Below the pieces are notes generated by a model. It did no database searches. It was given only the letters and a program-made list of their open reading frames with translations, and was not told where the DNA came from. A DNA stretch of 64,000 nucleotides. Source: Prosthecobacter gellanilyticus (GTDB lineage: Bacteria > Verrucomicrobiota > Verrucomicrobiia > Verrucomicrobiales > Verrucomicrobiaceae). The stretch lies in contig NZ_BKAG01000011.1 in assembly GCF_007992435.1 (NCBI RefSeq), positions 120,844-184,843 on the forward strand. Direction: 5' to 3'. The position numbers were made by a program, and so were the translations under genes. Below, piece after piece: positions 8,499 through 16,916 of the stretch. Every line of letters begins with the position of its first letter. Position 1 is the first letter of the stretch.

Positions 8499-8514
8499 AG
8501 CCTCAACTGTGCCG
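8499..8514 (-). promoter_or_regulatory. candidate sigma-54 type promoter for the 8442 lipoprotein
   Basis: Read on the minus strand the site is CGGCACAGTTGAGGCT. The -24 element GGCAC and purine 7 match, and the GC of the -12 element is at the correct spacing, but the two T residues before it do not match. The site is 57 bases upstream of the lipoprotein start. Weaker than the 1848 site; the call leans on the neighbouring sigma-54 activator. Confidence 0.4.
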
Positions 8515-8732
8515 CGCCTTGTGGTTGAGTTTTAAAACGTTGACCGTCAAGGTGATGCATAGATCCATGGTCGCCACTCGATGCTAGGTATTCATGCAAA
8601 ACGCACGGCATTCATGAAGAAAGTCTGCCTTTTGCATTCCAGCCTGCCGGTCAGGTATCAGCAGCCAGCCAATGAGGTGCGCTGGCGCTTGATTCTGGGT
8701 GCGAGCACAGGCAAGGAAGAGAGTTCCTGACC

Positions 8733-10451
8733 ATGCCCCAATTCACCGCCATCTTCACCAAGCTCCGCGCCCTGCAACGGCGCTCCAGGAAGTGGCCTTA
8801 TGCGGGAAGAATCACCTTCGCCCTGGCGCTGATCGCCATGCTCCTGCTCGTGACCCAGGGCCATCACCTGGACAACCCCGCAGACATCACCGGTTATGAC
8901 CTGCGCGGTGGCAAGCTGGTCTCTGAGCAGGGCGGTCCTCCGCCTGGCCCCGTTTTGAGGTTCGTTTCCGTGGTCCTGCCGTATCTGGACAAATGGATGC
9001 TCGTGGGCGGCTTTGTCTTCATCACGATCCTGCTGCGGCAGTGGGGAAACATTCGCAAGCTGGTGGTTCCCACCTGGGTTGCTGGCATCTCCATCGCGGC
9101 ATGGGCCGTGTGCACAGACATCGCCCACCAGCTGGGCGTGGCCCAGATGACAGAGCTTGGCGAGGCATTCGCGTTCGCGGCTTACTGGGTGAAGCTTACG
9201 CTCCTGGTGCTCGGGGTGTTGAGCCTGCCGGCCATGCTGCATTACTACTACCGCAGCGGATCGCTTGATCGTTACACCCTGCGCACTTTCACCGCGCCGC
9301 TGGTGTTTTGCTTCATCGCCTTCACCTCCCTCTGGCTGATCATGGATCTGCTGGACAACATGAAGGACTTCCAGGAGGCGGAGACTCCCGTGGGACGTGT
9401 CATCCTGTTCTACCTGGGCATGCTGCCCTTCATCTACGTCTCGGTCATGCCGGCAGCGCTGCTGCTCTCCGTGCTCTACACGCTGACGAAGATGTCCCGC
9501 GCGAATGAGATCGTGGCCATGCTTGGCGCAGGCCGCAGCGTGGTGCAGATCCTGCAGCCGGTGCTGGTGGTGTCCGCTCTCATCTCCCTGACCAGCATGG
9601 CGGCGAACTACCACTGGGCCCCGCGTGCCGAGGGTAACAAAAAGGCTGTCATCCGCGGTCTGGATGCCCGGCAGAAAGACTCCATCCGTGAGGACACCAT
9701 CCTCTACCGCAGTCCCGTCACCAAGCGGCTCTGGTATGTGGCCTCGTTCCCATTCTCTTTGCAAAGCGGCCGCCTGCGCGGTGTGCAGGTCCGTGAGCAT
9801 GATGCCAAGGGAGAGGTCGTCCACGTCATCCATGCCGACTCGGCCATGTGGTGGCCAGGGGGCAAGTGGCGCTTCTTTGATGGCAAAGAGGTCTTCTTTA
9901 AAGATGGCAAGCCGACGGTCATCCGTGACTTCCCGAAGGACGATCAAGGCCGCAGCCAGATGGATGTCACCAACTTCGAGGAGACCCCCTGGAGCATGGT
10001 CAGTGATTCCTTGAAGCCAGAGCATCTGGGTGTGCCGGAGATCATCTCCTACATGAAGGCGCATCCGAAGGATCCGAAGGACAAGCTCGCCCCCTTCCGT
10101 GCGCACTATCACCATCGCTTCGCCCTGCCATGGCAGGCCTTTGCGCTGGCCCTTGTCGCCGCTCCGTTGGGCGTTGCCTATTCCAGGCGTGGCAATGTGG
10201 GTGGCATTGCCGGTTCCATCTTCATCTTCTTTGCCTTGCTCTTCCTGAACAACCTTTGCCTCAATCTGGCCAAGGGTGGCCATGTGGCTGCCTGGCTGAG
10301 TTCCTGGATTCCACACTTGTTGTTCGGTGCGCTCGGGTTGACCCTGCTGTATTACCGCTCGCAAAACAAGGACCTGCCGAAGTTCTCACTTGCGGGCCTG
10401 TTTGGCAAAAAAGCTCAGATCGCCCGGCCGAGAAACCGTCGCGCGGCCTGA
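8733..10451 (+). CDS. LptF/LptG-type permease (YjgP/YjgQ) with N-terminal extension
   Basis: 572 residues; LptF/LptG are usually about 360. From about residue 178 (SLDRYTLRTFTAPL) it follows the family: three TM helices, a periplasmic jellyroll-like domain (about 310-450) and three C-terminal TM helices (WQAFALALVAAPLG, GGIAGSIFIFFALLFLN, LLFGALGLTLLYY). LptF and LptG form the membrane part of the ABC machine that lifts lipopolysaccharide to the outer membrane. Residues 1-177 are extra and hold about four more hydrophobic helices. No second permease or LptB ATPase is nearby. The extension has no recognised family. Confidence 0.8.
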   Translation: MPQFTAIFTKLRALQRRSRKWPYAGRITFALALIAMLLLVTQGHHLDNPADITGYDLRGGKLVSEQGGPPPGPVLRFVSVVLPYLDKWMLVGGFVFITILLRQWGNIRKLVVPTWVAGISIAAWAVCTDIAHQLGVAQMTELGEAFAFAAYWVKLTLLVLGVLSLPAMLHYYYRSGSLDRYTLRTFTAPLVFCFIAFTSLWLIMDLLDNMKDFQEAETPVGRVILFYLGMLPFIYVSVMPAALLLSVLYTLTKMSRANEIVAMLGAGRSVVQILQPVLVVSALISLTSMAANYHWAPRAEGNKKAVIRGLDARQKDSIREDTILYRSPVTKRLWYVASFPFSLQSGRLRGVQVREHDAKGEVVHVIHADSAMWWPGGKWRFFDGKEVFFKDGKPTVIRDFPKDDQGRSQMDVTNFEETPWSMVSDSLKPEHLGVPEIISYMKAHPKDPKDKLAPFRAHYHHRFALPWQAFALALVAAPLGVAYSRRGNVGGIAGSIFIFFALLFLNNLCLNLAKGGHVAAWLSSWIPHLLFGALGLTLLYYRSQNKDLPKFSLAGLFGKKAQIARPRNRRAA

Positions 10452-10489
10452 GTGAGTGTGCCCCTTGATTTCCGTCTCTTTTACCGTCC

Positions 10490-11467
10490 ATGATCCAGAA
10501 CTGGTCCATTCGTTCCCGCGCCACCCACTGCGCACTCTCCGAGCGCGCCTTTGAGGAAGGGGAAGTCTTCCACACGGCCATCTACTTTGACACGGAGGAG
10601 AACGGTTACGTGCGCCGTGATGTGGCCATTGACGTTTGGAAGCAGGAGATCGCCGAGCGCAAGCCCATCGCCTACTGGCGCACCACCTACTCACCCAATA
10701 TCGTGGAGGCCAAGCCCGAGGTCACCAGCAAGGAAAGCGCCATGGCTCTGCTCCAGCGCTTCATCGAAGAAGACAATCCGATGACCGAGAATGCGCGCTA
10801 CATCCTGGCCCTCATGCTGGAGCGCAAACGCATCCTCACCCCCACCGCCACCAAGGAAGTGGAAGGTAACAAGATGCTCTTCTACGAGAACAAGAAGACC
10901 GGTGAAGTCTTCATCGTCCGTGATCCCGACCTGCTCCTCAGCGAGCTCGCCGCGCTTCAGGATGAAGTCGCCATGCTGCTCGGCTTTGGCGGACCTGGTG
11001 CTGAAGCTGCGAAGGCTGCTGGCATGAAGTTCGGCCCGGATGGCAAGCTCATCAAAGCCGATGACAAGCCCGCTGAGACGGCTGCTCCAACAACTGAAAA
11101 CTCCGAGCCTGCCGCCGAAGTGGCAGAAGCTCCCACCGATGCTCCAGGCGAGGAAGCTGAGGCATCTTCAGACGAACCCGGCGCAGAAGAGGAAACCTCC
11201 TCCGAAGCTGACACCGAATCCGCTGACGAGAGCGCCGAGCCTGATGAAGCTGGTGACGAGTCCATCGAGTCACTCGCCGAGTTCGAAGAAGAGAGCATCG
11301 AAGCCACGGAGGCCTCTGAAGATCCTGCCGATGGAATCGAAGAGGCTTCGGAAGAGTCGCCAGAATCTGAGGAGAGCTCTGAAGAAGCAACCGAAGACGA
11401 TGCCGAAGAGCCTGCGGATGAAGAATCCAGCGAGGACTCCGACGAAGACTCGAAGGCTTCTAGCTAA
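10490..11467 (+). CDS. conserved hypothetical protein with long acidic tail
   Basis: 325 residues. The first ~185 residues look folded (WSIRSRATHCALSERAFEEGE, DVWKQEIAERKPIAYWRTTY, LALMLERKRILTPT) and resemble an unnamed domain known from Planctomycetes/Verrucomicrobia genomes, as far as I recall. Residues ~195-325 are almost entirely E, S, D, A, T and P, strongly acidic and probably disordered. There is no signal peptide, so it is probably cytoplasmic. It starts 38 bases after the LptF/G-like gene and may be co-transcribed with it. Function unknown. Confidence 0.75.
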   Translation: MIQNWSIRSRATHCALSERAFEEGEVFHTAIYFDTEENGYVRRDVAIDVWKQEIAERKPIAYWRTTYSPNIVEAKPEVTSKESAMALLQRFIEEDNPMTENARYILALMLERKRILTPTATKEVEGNKMLFYENKKTGEVFIVRDPDLLLSELAALQDEVAMLLGFGGPGAEAAKAAGMKFGPDGKLIKADDKPAETAAPTTENSEPAAEVAEAPTDAPGEEAEASSDEPGAEEETSSEADTESADESAEPDEAGDESIESLAEFEEESIEATEASEDPADGIEEASEESPESEESSEEATEDDAEEPADEESSEDSDEDSKASS

Positions 11468-11473
11468 CCCATT

Positions 11474-11968
11474 TTACCTTCCTGACGGAAGGCTGAGCCG
11501 GCGGATGTTCGGGTGATACACCTCGGACTCTTTCTGGTGCAGCCAGATGCTGACCCAGAAGAGCATCACGCCACCGATCACCACCACCATCACCGCGTGG
11601 CGTGCATACTTGCTCCGCTGCATGCCCAGAGCCACCGCACAAACCGCAGCCATGGTGTAATACATCCAGGCCGTGTCCTGACGAAGCTGCGTCTGCCTCT
11701 GAATATCAGGGCCTAACGAAACATGCCGCGTGGCCAAAATGCGCGGCGTGGCACTCAGGCGAAAGTCTAGATAGGGCCACACGCTGATGCATGAAAGCCC
11801 CATCAACGAGATCGCCAGGATGCGCGACTTCTTCTCCCGCACAAAGAAGGCGAAGACCAGCACCACCAGTCCGAATCCCAGGCCATAAAGCGGCAGCGAC
11901 TCGAGCAAAAGGTGCGCGTATTCAGGATCGCGCACGCTTTGCCAGAGGGTGGTGAGTTCTCGCCACAT
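11474..11968 (-). CDS. hypothetical membrane protein, about four TM helices
   Basis: 164 residues. Hydrophobic stretches lie at about 28-43 (YGLGFGLVVLVFAFFV), 50-66, 101-116 and 124-142 (AVMVVVIGGVMLFWVSIWL). The C-terminal tail is basic. No family recognised. It ends six bases from the acidic-tailed gene (convergent) and starts 20 bases downstream of the thrC stop on the same strand, so it may be read through from thrC. Confidence 0.65.
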   Translation of the reverse strand: MWRELTTLWQSVRDPEYAHLLLESLPLYGLGFGLVVLVFAFFVREKKSRILAISLMGLSCISVWPYLDFRLSATPRILATRHVSLGPDIQRQTQLRQDTAWMYYTMAAVCAVALGMQRSKYARHAVMVVVIGGVMLFWVSIWLHQKESEVYHPNIRRLSLPSGR

Positions 11969-11988
11969 GTCCTGAGTCTAGCGAGGCA

Positions 11989-13341
11989 TCAGACGTGTGC
12001 GCGAACAAACTCTTTGACCGCCGCTTCCGTGGCCGGCAGCGGGTGAGTCTGCAGCGGCTTGGATTTCAGTGCTTCCAGGGTCGGATGCACCGGCTCGCTG
12101 CCCGTGGCTTCCTGGACCACTTCCGGGAACTTCGCCGGGCTGGCCGTGCTGAGCACCACGCTGACGCGATCCTTCGCCATGTCCGTGAAGGCGCACGCGG
12201 TGTGCGGATCCATCACATACTGCCAGTCCTGCCACATCTGAGCGATCGCTTTCGGGATCGTCTCATTGTCCATGCGGCTGCTGCGGATGCTGGACGTCAT
12301 CTTGGGGAAGGTCACACGCTCGCCAGCCTTCATGCGCTGCATCACATCACGCACACGGCCCTGGTCCTTGTTCAGCATGAAGTAGAGGTAACGCTCAAAG
12401 TTAGACGCCGCCTGGATGTCCATGCTCGGCGCATGACTCGGGTGCACCTCGCCCTGCTTGTAGTCACCAGAGCTGAAGAAGCGGTGCAGGATGTCGTTCT
12501 GGTTCGTCGCCACGCGGAAGGACCCGCAAGGCATGCCCATCTGCTGGCAAAGCCAGCCCGCGAGCACGTTGCCAAAGTTCCCCGTCGGCACCACAAACTC
12601 CACCGTGGCACGCGCCTCGGCAGGCAGTCGCAGCCAGGCCCAGATGTAATACACACACTGCGCCAGCACTCGCGCGATGTTGATGCTGTTCACCGCGGAG
12701 AGATTGACTGACCTAACAAACTCCTGGTCACCGAAGCAGTCCTTCACCACACGCTGCGCATCGTCAAAAGTGCCCGGCACCGGAATGGCGAACACATTCT
12801 CCGCACCCGTGCAGGCCATCTGGCGCTCCTGCAGAGGCGCCACACGACCGTTCGGATACAGGATGAAGATCTGGATCCCGTCCTGGCCCATGCAGCCATG
12901 GATCGCCGCACTGCCCGTGTCACCGGAGGTTGCCCCCAGCACCGCCAGCTTCTTGCCGCTGAGCTTCACCTGGCGCTTGTAGAGCAGGCCCAGCAGTTGC
13001 AGCGCGAAGTCCTTGAACGCCAGCGTCGGTCCATGCCAGAGCTCCAGCACATAGGTCTTGTCCGTGATCTTCTTCAGCGGTGCCACATCAGGCGAATCGA
13101 AACGGCTGTAGGCTTCCGTGGTCATCGTGCGCCATTCCTCCACGGGAATCTCGGGGCCAAAGATGCTTAGAAACTCCGCCGCCAGTTCCGCATAGCTCAG
13201 CGTGCCCCAGCCTGTGAGCTTGTCCTTGATGGACGGCAGCTTCTCGGGCAGGAACAGACCGCCGTCCGGAGCGAGACCGGCTTCGACAGCTTCAGTGAAA
13301 GTGTGCGGGCGCGTCTGACCGCGCGTGGAAATATAAAACAT
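11989..13341 (-). CDS. thrC: threonine synthase
   Basis: 450 residues, a usual length for the family. It starts MFYISTRGQTRPHTFTEAV, typical of ThrC. The PLP-binding lysine is Lys110 in LWHGPTLAFK, and the glycine-rich phosphate loop is VPTGNFGNVLAG. It converts O-phospho-L-homoserine to L-threonine, the last step of threonine synthesis. No other thr genes are adjacent. The start ATG is unambiguous. Confidence 0.95.
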   Translation of the reverse strand: MFYISTRGQTRPHTFTEAVEAGLAPDGGLFLPEKLPSIKDKLTGWGTLSYAELAAEFLSIFGPEIPVEEWRTMTTEAYSRFDSPDVAPLKKITDKTYVLELWHGPTLAFKDFALQLLGLLYKRQVKLSGKKLAVLGATSGDTGSAAIHGCMGQDGIQIFILYPNGRVAPLQERQMACTGAENVFAIPVPGTFDDAQRVVKDCFGDQEFVRSVNLSAVNSINIARVLAQCVYYIWAWLRLPAEARATVEFVVPTGNFGNVLAGWLCQQMGMPCGSFRVATNQNDILHRFFSSGDYKQGEVHPSHAPSMDIQAASNFERYLYFMLNKDQGRVRDVMQRMKAGERVTFPKMTSSIRSSRMDNETIPKAIAQMWQDWQYVMDPHTACAFTDMAKDRVSVVLSTASPAKFPEVVQEATGSEPVHPTLEALKSKPLQTHPLPATEAAVKEFVRAHV

Positions 13342-13394
13342 GGCAGGGGGCGCATGGTGGCAAGACTCCCGCGCAACACAAGCCTAGACGTAAT

Positions 13395-13480
13395 CCGCGA
13401 GTCTCCTCGCGGCAAGATCACCGCAGAACCACCCCATCACCGTTCACGCCGACGGAAGTAGTCCGCGAGTCCTCTCGCGG
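13395..13480. repeat. two tandem REP-like hairpin units
   Basis: Two imperfect copies of a 68-base unit in the gap between thrC and the methyltransferase gene. Each contains a perfect 7-bp-stem hairpin: CCGCGAGTCTCCTCGCGG at 13395-13412 and CCGCGAGTCCTCTCGCGG at 13463-13480. The flanking sequence (CACCCCATCACCG / CACCTCATCACCG) is also repeated. Structure and period resemble REP/BIME elements. Confidence 0.75.
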
Positions 13481-13504
13481 CAGGACCACCGTAAACTCAC
13501 CTCA

Positions 13505-14569
13505 TCACCGGCCCCCACGCCGAGGCCTCTGCCCGCTGTGCTTCTGCACATGAGCCTGCGGCCGCTCGCCATGCAGAATCTTGAACCCATCCTTCTCGAT
13601 CACCGTGTGAAACTCCTCAAAGCAGTCCCGCATCATCGTCTCATACGGCAGGTGCTTGTTCGCCACCAGCCAGAGCTCGCCACCGCTGCGGAGGCTGGAG
13701 GCAGCCGTGGTGATGAACTTGATGCCCAGCAAATGATCCGCATCGCGCCCGTCATGGAAGGGCGGGTTCATCACGATGAAGTCATACTTCGTGTTGCCGA
13801 TGCCGGACGTCACATCACTCCAGGAAATGCGTGGCCGCACATGGGTCGGCACATTGCCCACATTGCGGCGGATGCACTCCAGCGCCGCGCCATCGGCCTC
13901 AAAGCAGTCCAGGCTCCGCAGATTCGGACACGAGCGGAGCAGGTGATCACTCAGATAACCCCAGCCTGCGCCCAGATCAGCCACCGCACCATGGATCGTG
14001 GCTGGCAGATGCTCCGTCAGCAGCTTGGAACCACCATCGATCTCATCCCAGTTAAACAGCCCCGGCACCGACCAGAAACGTCCGTCCAGCACACGCTGCA
14101 TGGCCGCGGCCTTTTTCCACGCATCCAGCTTCGTGGTATCCCACGGCTTGTTCTTCACCGCCCAAAACACACGGCTGTGATGCTTGGAAACCGTCTGGGC
14201 CTCGCCCGCAATCTCGGTGAGCTGCTGCTCCGTGCGCTTCGCACCCCAGTCATTGTGCAGCGCCACCACCAGCGTGCCGCCTTCGGCTAACAAATCATGT
14301 GCTCGCGCAATGTCACCCAGGACGCTCTCACGCTGCCGCTCCGGCATCAGCAGGATCGTCTGAAACGGCCCCGCATTGTCCCGGCTCACCGTGTAGCCAG
14401 CAGCTTCGAGAGCCAGCGCCCGCGGCTTCCACGGCTGCTCGCAGGTCAGCCTGCCGCTAAACCGCTCCAGTGCCGCGCTCGGCAGCGCTCGAAGAAACAG
14501 CACACGCCCCTCCGCCCCCAGTTCAGGCTGGGTTTCAAGGATATAAGAAAGAGCGTCGAGAGCTTGCAT
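13505..14569 (-). CDS. rsmC: RsmC-like 16S rRNA (guanine-N2) methyltransferase
   Basis: 354 residues in two halves, as in RsmC/RlmG. The N-terminal half is a degenerate methyltransferase fold (residues 1-165). The C-terminal half is catalytic, with the SAM loop VADLGAGWGYLSDHLL and the N2-guanine motif NPPFHDG. RsmC modifies G1207 of 16S rRNA in the small subunit. RlmG (23S rRNA) has the same architecture and cannot be excluded. The tail is basic (HSGQRPRRGGR), suiting RNA binding. Confidence 0.8.
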   Translation of the reverse strand: MQALDALSYILETQPELGAEGRVLFLRALPSAALERFSGRLTCEQPWKPRALALEAAGYTVSRDNAGPFQTILLMPERQRESVLGDIARAHDLLAEGGTLVVALHNDWGAKRTEQQLTEIAGEAQTVSKHHSRVFWAVKNKPWDTTKLDAWKKAAAMQRVLDGRFWSVPGLFNWDEIDGGSKLLTEHLPATIHGAVADLGAGWGYLSDHLLRSCPNLRSLDCFEADGAALECIRRNVGNVPTHVRPRISWSDVTSGIGNTKYDFIVMNPPFHDGRDADHLLGIKFITTAASSLRSGGELWLVANKHLPYETMMRDCFEEFHTVIEKDGFKILHGERPQAHVQKHSGQRPRRGGR

Positions 14570-14600
14570 GAAGAATGAATCAGACTAACCAAAAGTGCGA

Positions 14601-14680
14601 ACCACGAATAGTCACTGATGTTCACTTATCTCCAAACCCACCGGCTTGGTCATAAGTGCTCATCAGTGCCCATCAGTGGT
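14601..14680. repeat. AGTGG-type long inverted repeat
   Basis: Arms at 14601-14629 and 14652-14680 (29 bases each) are near-complementary, with a 22-base spacer. Each arm is built from near-10-base units such as CACTGATG. The right arm ends CATCAGTGGTAAAAAAA. The same family is present at 16827, 19948 and 51385. Confidence 0.8.
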
Positions 14681-14696
14681 AAAAAAATCCGCAGAG

Positions 14697-15821
14697 TTAC
14701 GGAACGTCGTAAGTCGCCAGACCCGCGATATCGAACTTCGCGACTCCAGCTTCCTCAGCGATCTCATTCAGCGCCTCGACTTCCGCCGTGCTGAAGAGCA
14801 GCCCACCAGCCTTCGCTGTGTGCGCCGCGTTCTGCGCCTCAGGCTGGCCGGGCAGCATGCAGCCTTCGTTGCCGTGGCCGAGGATGTCATCGATCACCGC
14901 CTTCACGTTTTCATTGAAGTTACGGCCCTTGGCAAACATGCCGCTGGAGATGGCGTCCGGATGGATGACCTGGAAATAGAAGGCGCTCGTGCGCTTCTCA
15001 TCAGCCGGGAAGGGCTGGCTCTTGATATCCGGATGACCGCCACCGCCGCGCAGAGTCGGCAGGCTGCCGCCGATCATGCCGCCCATGACTTCGATAAGCA
15101 GGGACAGGCCGTAGCCCTTGTGCGCGCCGAAGGGCAGGAGCCAAGCGGCTTCATTCGCATCCGTCGTCGGCTTGCCTTCTTTATCCACGGCCGCGCCGGG
15201 AGGCAGAGGCTTGCCTTCACGCTTCAGCTGCTGCACGCGGCCCATGGCCACGGTGCTAGTCGCCCAGTCGATCACGATCGGGAAACCGCAGGCGTCCTGT
15301 GTTGGCAGACCCCAGGAGTGCGGGTTCGTGCCCAGCACCGGGAACTTGCCGCCGAAAGGCACCACTTCACCCAGCGTGGAGGTGCAGTTCGTGTAGGCGA
15401 TGTAGCCCTTCTTCGCTGCATCCATCACATAGCCACCGCCCCAGAGGTAGTGGAAGGCATTGTCCACGCTCACCTGACCGATGCCATACTTGTCGGCCAG
15501 CTCCATGCAGCGCTCCATGGCGCGGAAGGCCACGCTCTGGCCCAGTTTCAGATTGCCATCCCAGGCCTCGCTGGCGGCAAATTTCTTGTCGATCACCTTG
15601 ATCTCAGCCCCGGGCTTGCAGCCGCCCGTGGCACTGCCAAAGAGGTGGTCCAGATGCAGCGCCTTGATCGCATTATGCGTGCGGATGCCATGCGCGCTCG
15701 CCATCTCGCAGAAGCGGGCGGCATCCTCCGCCTCGGCGGCGGTATAACCACGATGGACGTAAGCAGCGCGGACGAGAGCGTTATGGGCCTCGGTGGGAAC
15801 GATGTGATAGGTGGTAGGCAT
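14697..15821 (-). CDS. Ldh_2 family NAD(P)-dependent oxidoreductase
   Basis: 374 residues in the malate/L-sulfolactate/L-lactate dehydrogenase family, which is not the classical Rossmann type. Family signatures seen include the catalytic His region GIRTHNAIKALHLDH, NPHSWGLPT, PIVIDWATSTVAMGRV, PFGAHKGYGLSLLIEVMGG and the late ADEKRTSAFYFQV. Members reduce 2-keto acids such as malate, ureidoglycolate or diketogulonate, and the substrate cannot be read from sequence. Isolated gene, with a repeat on its 3' side. Confidence 0.85.
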   Translation of the reverse strand: MPTTYHIVPTEAHNALVRAAYVHRGYTAAEAEDAARFCEMASAHGIRTHNAIKALHLDHLFGSATGGCKPGAEIKVIDKKFAASEAWDGNLKLGQSVAFRAMERCMELADKYGIGQVSVDNAFHYLWGGGYVMDAAKKGYIAYTNCTSTLGEVVPFGGKFPVLGTNPHSWGLPTQDACGFPIVIDWATSTVAMGRVQQLKREGKPLPPGAAVDKEGKPTTDANEAAWLLPFGAHKGYGLSLLIEVMGGMIGGSLPTLRGGGGHPDIKSQPFPADEKRTSAFYFQVIHPDAISSGMFAKGRNFNENVKAVIDDILGHGNEGCMLPGQPEAQNAAHTAKAGGLLFSTAEVEALNEIAEEAGVAKFDIAGLATYDVP

Positions 15822-16023
15822 GGCTGGGGGACGAACGTTGGGACGTGTTGTTTGAATCAGGATGCCCCCGAGCGCCAGCGGGAAGTTTGGTCCGAAGATG
15901 ACGCAAAGGGTGGCGCAAAGCCGAAAAACGAAGGATTGACCTCCCCGCCCGGCACTGGTTTAGATGCGCCCCGCGCCTGCCTCAGGCACGGCATTCCAGA
16001 CCTCAACTCTACCTTCCATCCCC

Positions 16024-16518
16024 ATGGCACTCTCCGTCGGCACCACCGCCCCTGATTTCACCGTCACCACCCTCGGCGCAAACGGCCCCGAGCTCTTCAA
16101 GCTCTCCGAGCAGATCGGCAAGTCAAACATCCTGCTGCTCTTCGTGCCCATGGCCTTCACCGGCACCTGCACGGCCGAGTTCTGCGAGATCTCCAAGGGC
16201 ATCAACGAATACAAGAGCCTGAACGCCACTGTCGTCGGCATCAGCGGTGATAACCCCTTCGCTCAGAAAGCCTGGGCCGAAAAAGAAGGCATCACCCTCC
16301 AGCTCCTCAGCGACTACGATCACAAGATCACCACCGCCTACGGCGTCGCCTACGACCAGTTCATCCCCGCTAAAAACCTGATCATGGGTGGCGTGCCCAA
16401 GCGCTCCGCCTTCATCATCGACAAAGCCGGCGTCATCCAATACTCCGAGGCCCTCGAAAGCCCCGGCGACCTCCCGAACTTCACCGCCATCAAAGCCAAG
16501 CTCGCCGAGCTGGCCTGA
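16024..16518 (+). CDS. cytoplasmic peroxiredoxin (AhpC/TSA family)
   Basis: 164 residues. The peroxiredoxin motif PxxxTxxC is present as Pro42, Thr46, Cys49 (PMAFTGTC), with a second cysteine at 54 that could resolve, as in BCP/PrxQ or AhpE-like enzymes. It reduces peroxides with thiol partners. ATG at 16024 is preferred over an upstream in-frame start because it gives the canonical N-terminus (LSVGTTAPDFTV). Followed by a clear intrinsic terminator. No signal peptide, unlike the second peroxiredoxin at 34863. Confidence 0.9.
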   Translation: MALSVGTTAPDFTVTTLGANGPELFKLSEQIGKSNILLLFVPMAFTGTCTAEFCEISKGINEYKSLNATVVGISGDNPFAQKAWAEKEGITLQLLSDYDHKITTAYGVAYDQFIPAKNLIMGGVPKRSAFIIDKAGVIQYSEALESPGDLPNFTAIKAKLAELA

Positions 16519-16548
16519 TCGATCCGTTGTTGATCGAACATCCTCTCA

Positions 16549-16583
16549 AACCCCGGCCAGCCCCCGCGCTGCCCGGGGTTTTT
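16549..16583 (+). terminator. intrinsic terminator after peroxiredoxin gene
   Basis: CCCCGG (16551-16556) pairs with CCGGGG (16573-16578) around a G+C-rich loop. An AAA before the stem and a run of five T after it make it potentially bidirectional. Confidence 0.75.
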
Positions 16584-16637
16584 CATGCCCACAAACAAAT
16601 CACCAACTCTCAGGCCGCGAAGAGCAGCCGCATCGTG

Positions 16638-16686
16638 GGTAGCGCGGACATTCCTGTCCGCCTCCCCATCGATCTCTCCCGACCCC
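16638..16686. repeat. GCGGACATTCCTGTCCGC repeat, copy 1
   Basis: A hairpin with a 7-bp stem (16644-16661) is followed by a conserved segment ending GATCTCTCCCGAC. The whole ~49-base unit recurs at 18051 and 18140. Confidence 0.85.
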
Positions 16687-16826
16687 ACCCCCACCCTCTC
16701 AATCTCGAAGTCCCGCCCCCCGGTAGGGCCGCGCTGCGTCGCGGCCGACTTCCTCCCGCCCCCGCTCTCTCCCGGCGCTCCTTCGCCGTCAAAACACTGC
16801 CTCCCTCACTCGGCCATGCCTCCTTC

Positions 16827-16870
16827 TTCATTAGCGTCCTATGAGCGTCTAATTAGCGGTTAAAAATTCC
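16827..16870. repeat. GCGGTTAAAA repeat, single arm
   Basis: Units CATTAGCGTCCTATGAGCG and TCTAATTAGCGGTTAAAAA match the right arm of the inverted repeat at 20002-20040. Only one arm is recognisable here. Confidence 0.7.
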
Positions 16871-16883
16871 CCGCACCTCCCCA

Positions 16884-16916
16884 CTTCGTCATTCGGATTT
16901 CGTCATTCGTCATTCC
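16884..16916. repeat. ATTCGTCATTCG short tandem repeat, copy 1
   Basis: Iterated CGTCATTCG units with the interruption GGATTTCGTC. Closely matches 23551-23587 and partly 58945-58974. Confidence 0.75.

Noticed and set aside
8594..8609. Possible sigma-54 site on the minus strand (TGCAAAACGCACGGCA)
   Set aside because: The invariant -24 GG (CC on the plus strand) is not preserved, so it fails the key requirement.
8658..10364. 568-codon open frame antisense to the LptF/G-type gene
   Set aside because: Its translation is low in hydrophobic cores, rich in His/Gln/Arg/Gly and has no family features. It mirrors a well-supported coding strand and is a G+C-rich third-position shadow.
14646..16055. 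469-codon plus-strand frame over the Ldh_2 gene
   Set aside because: The minus strand encodes a complete enzyme with all family blocks. The plus frame has no recognisable content.
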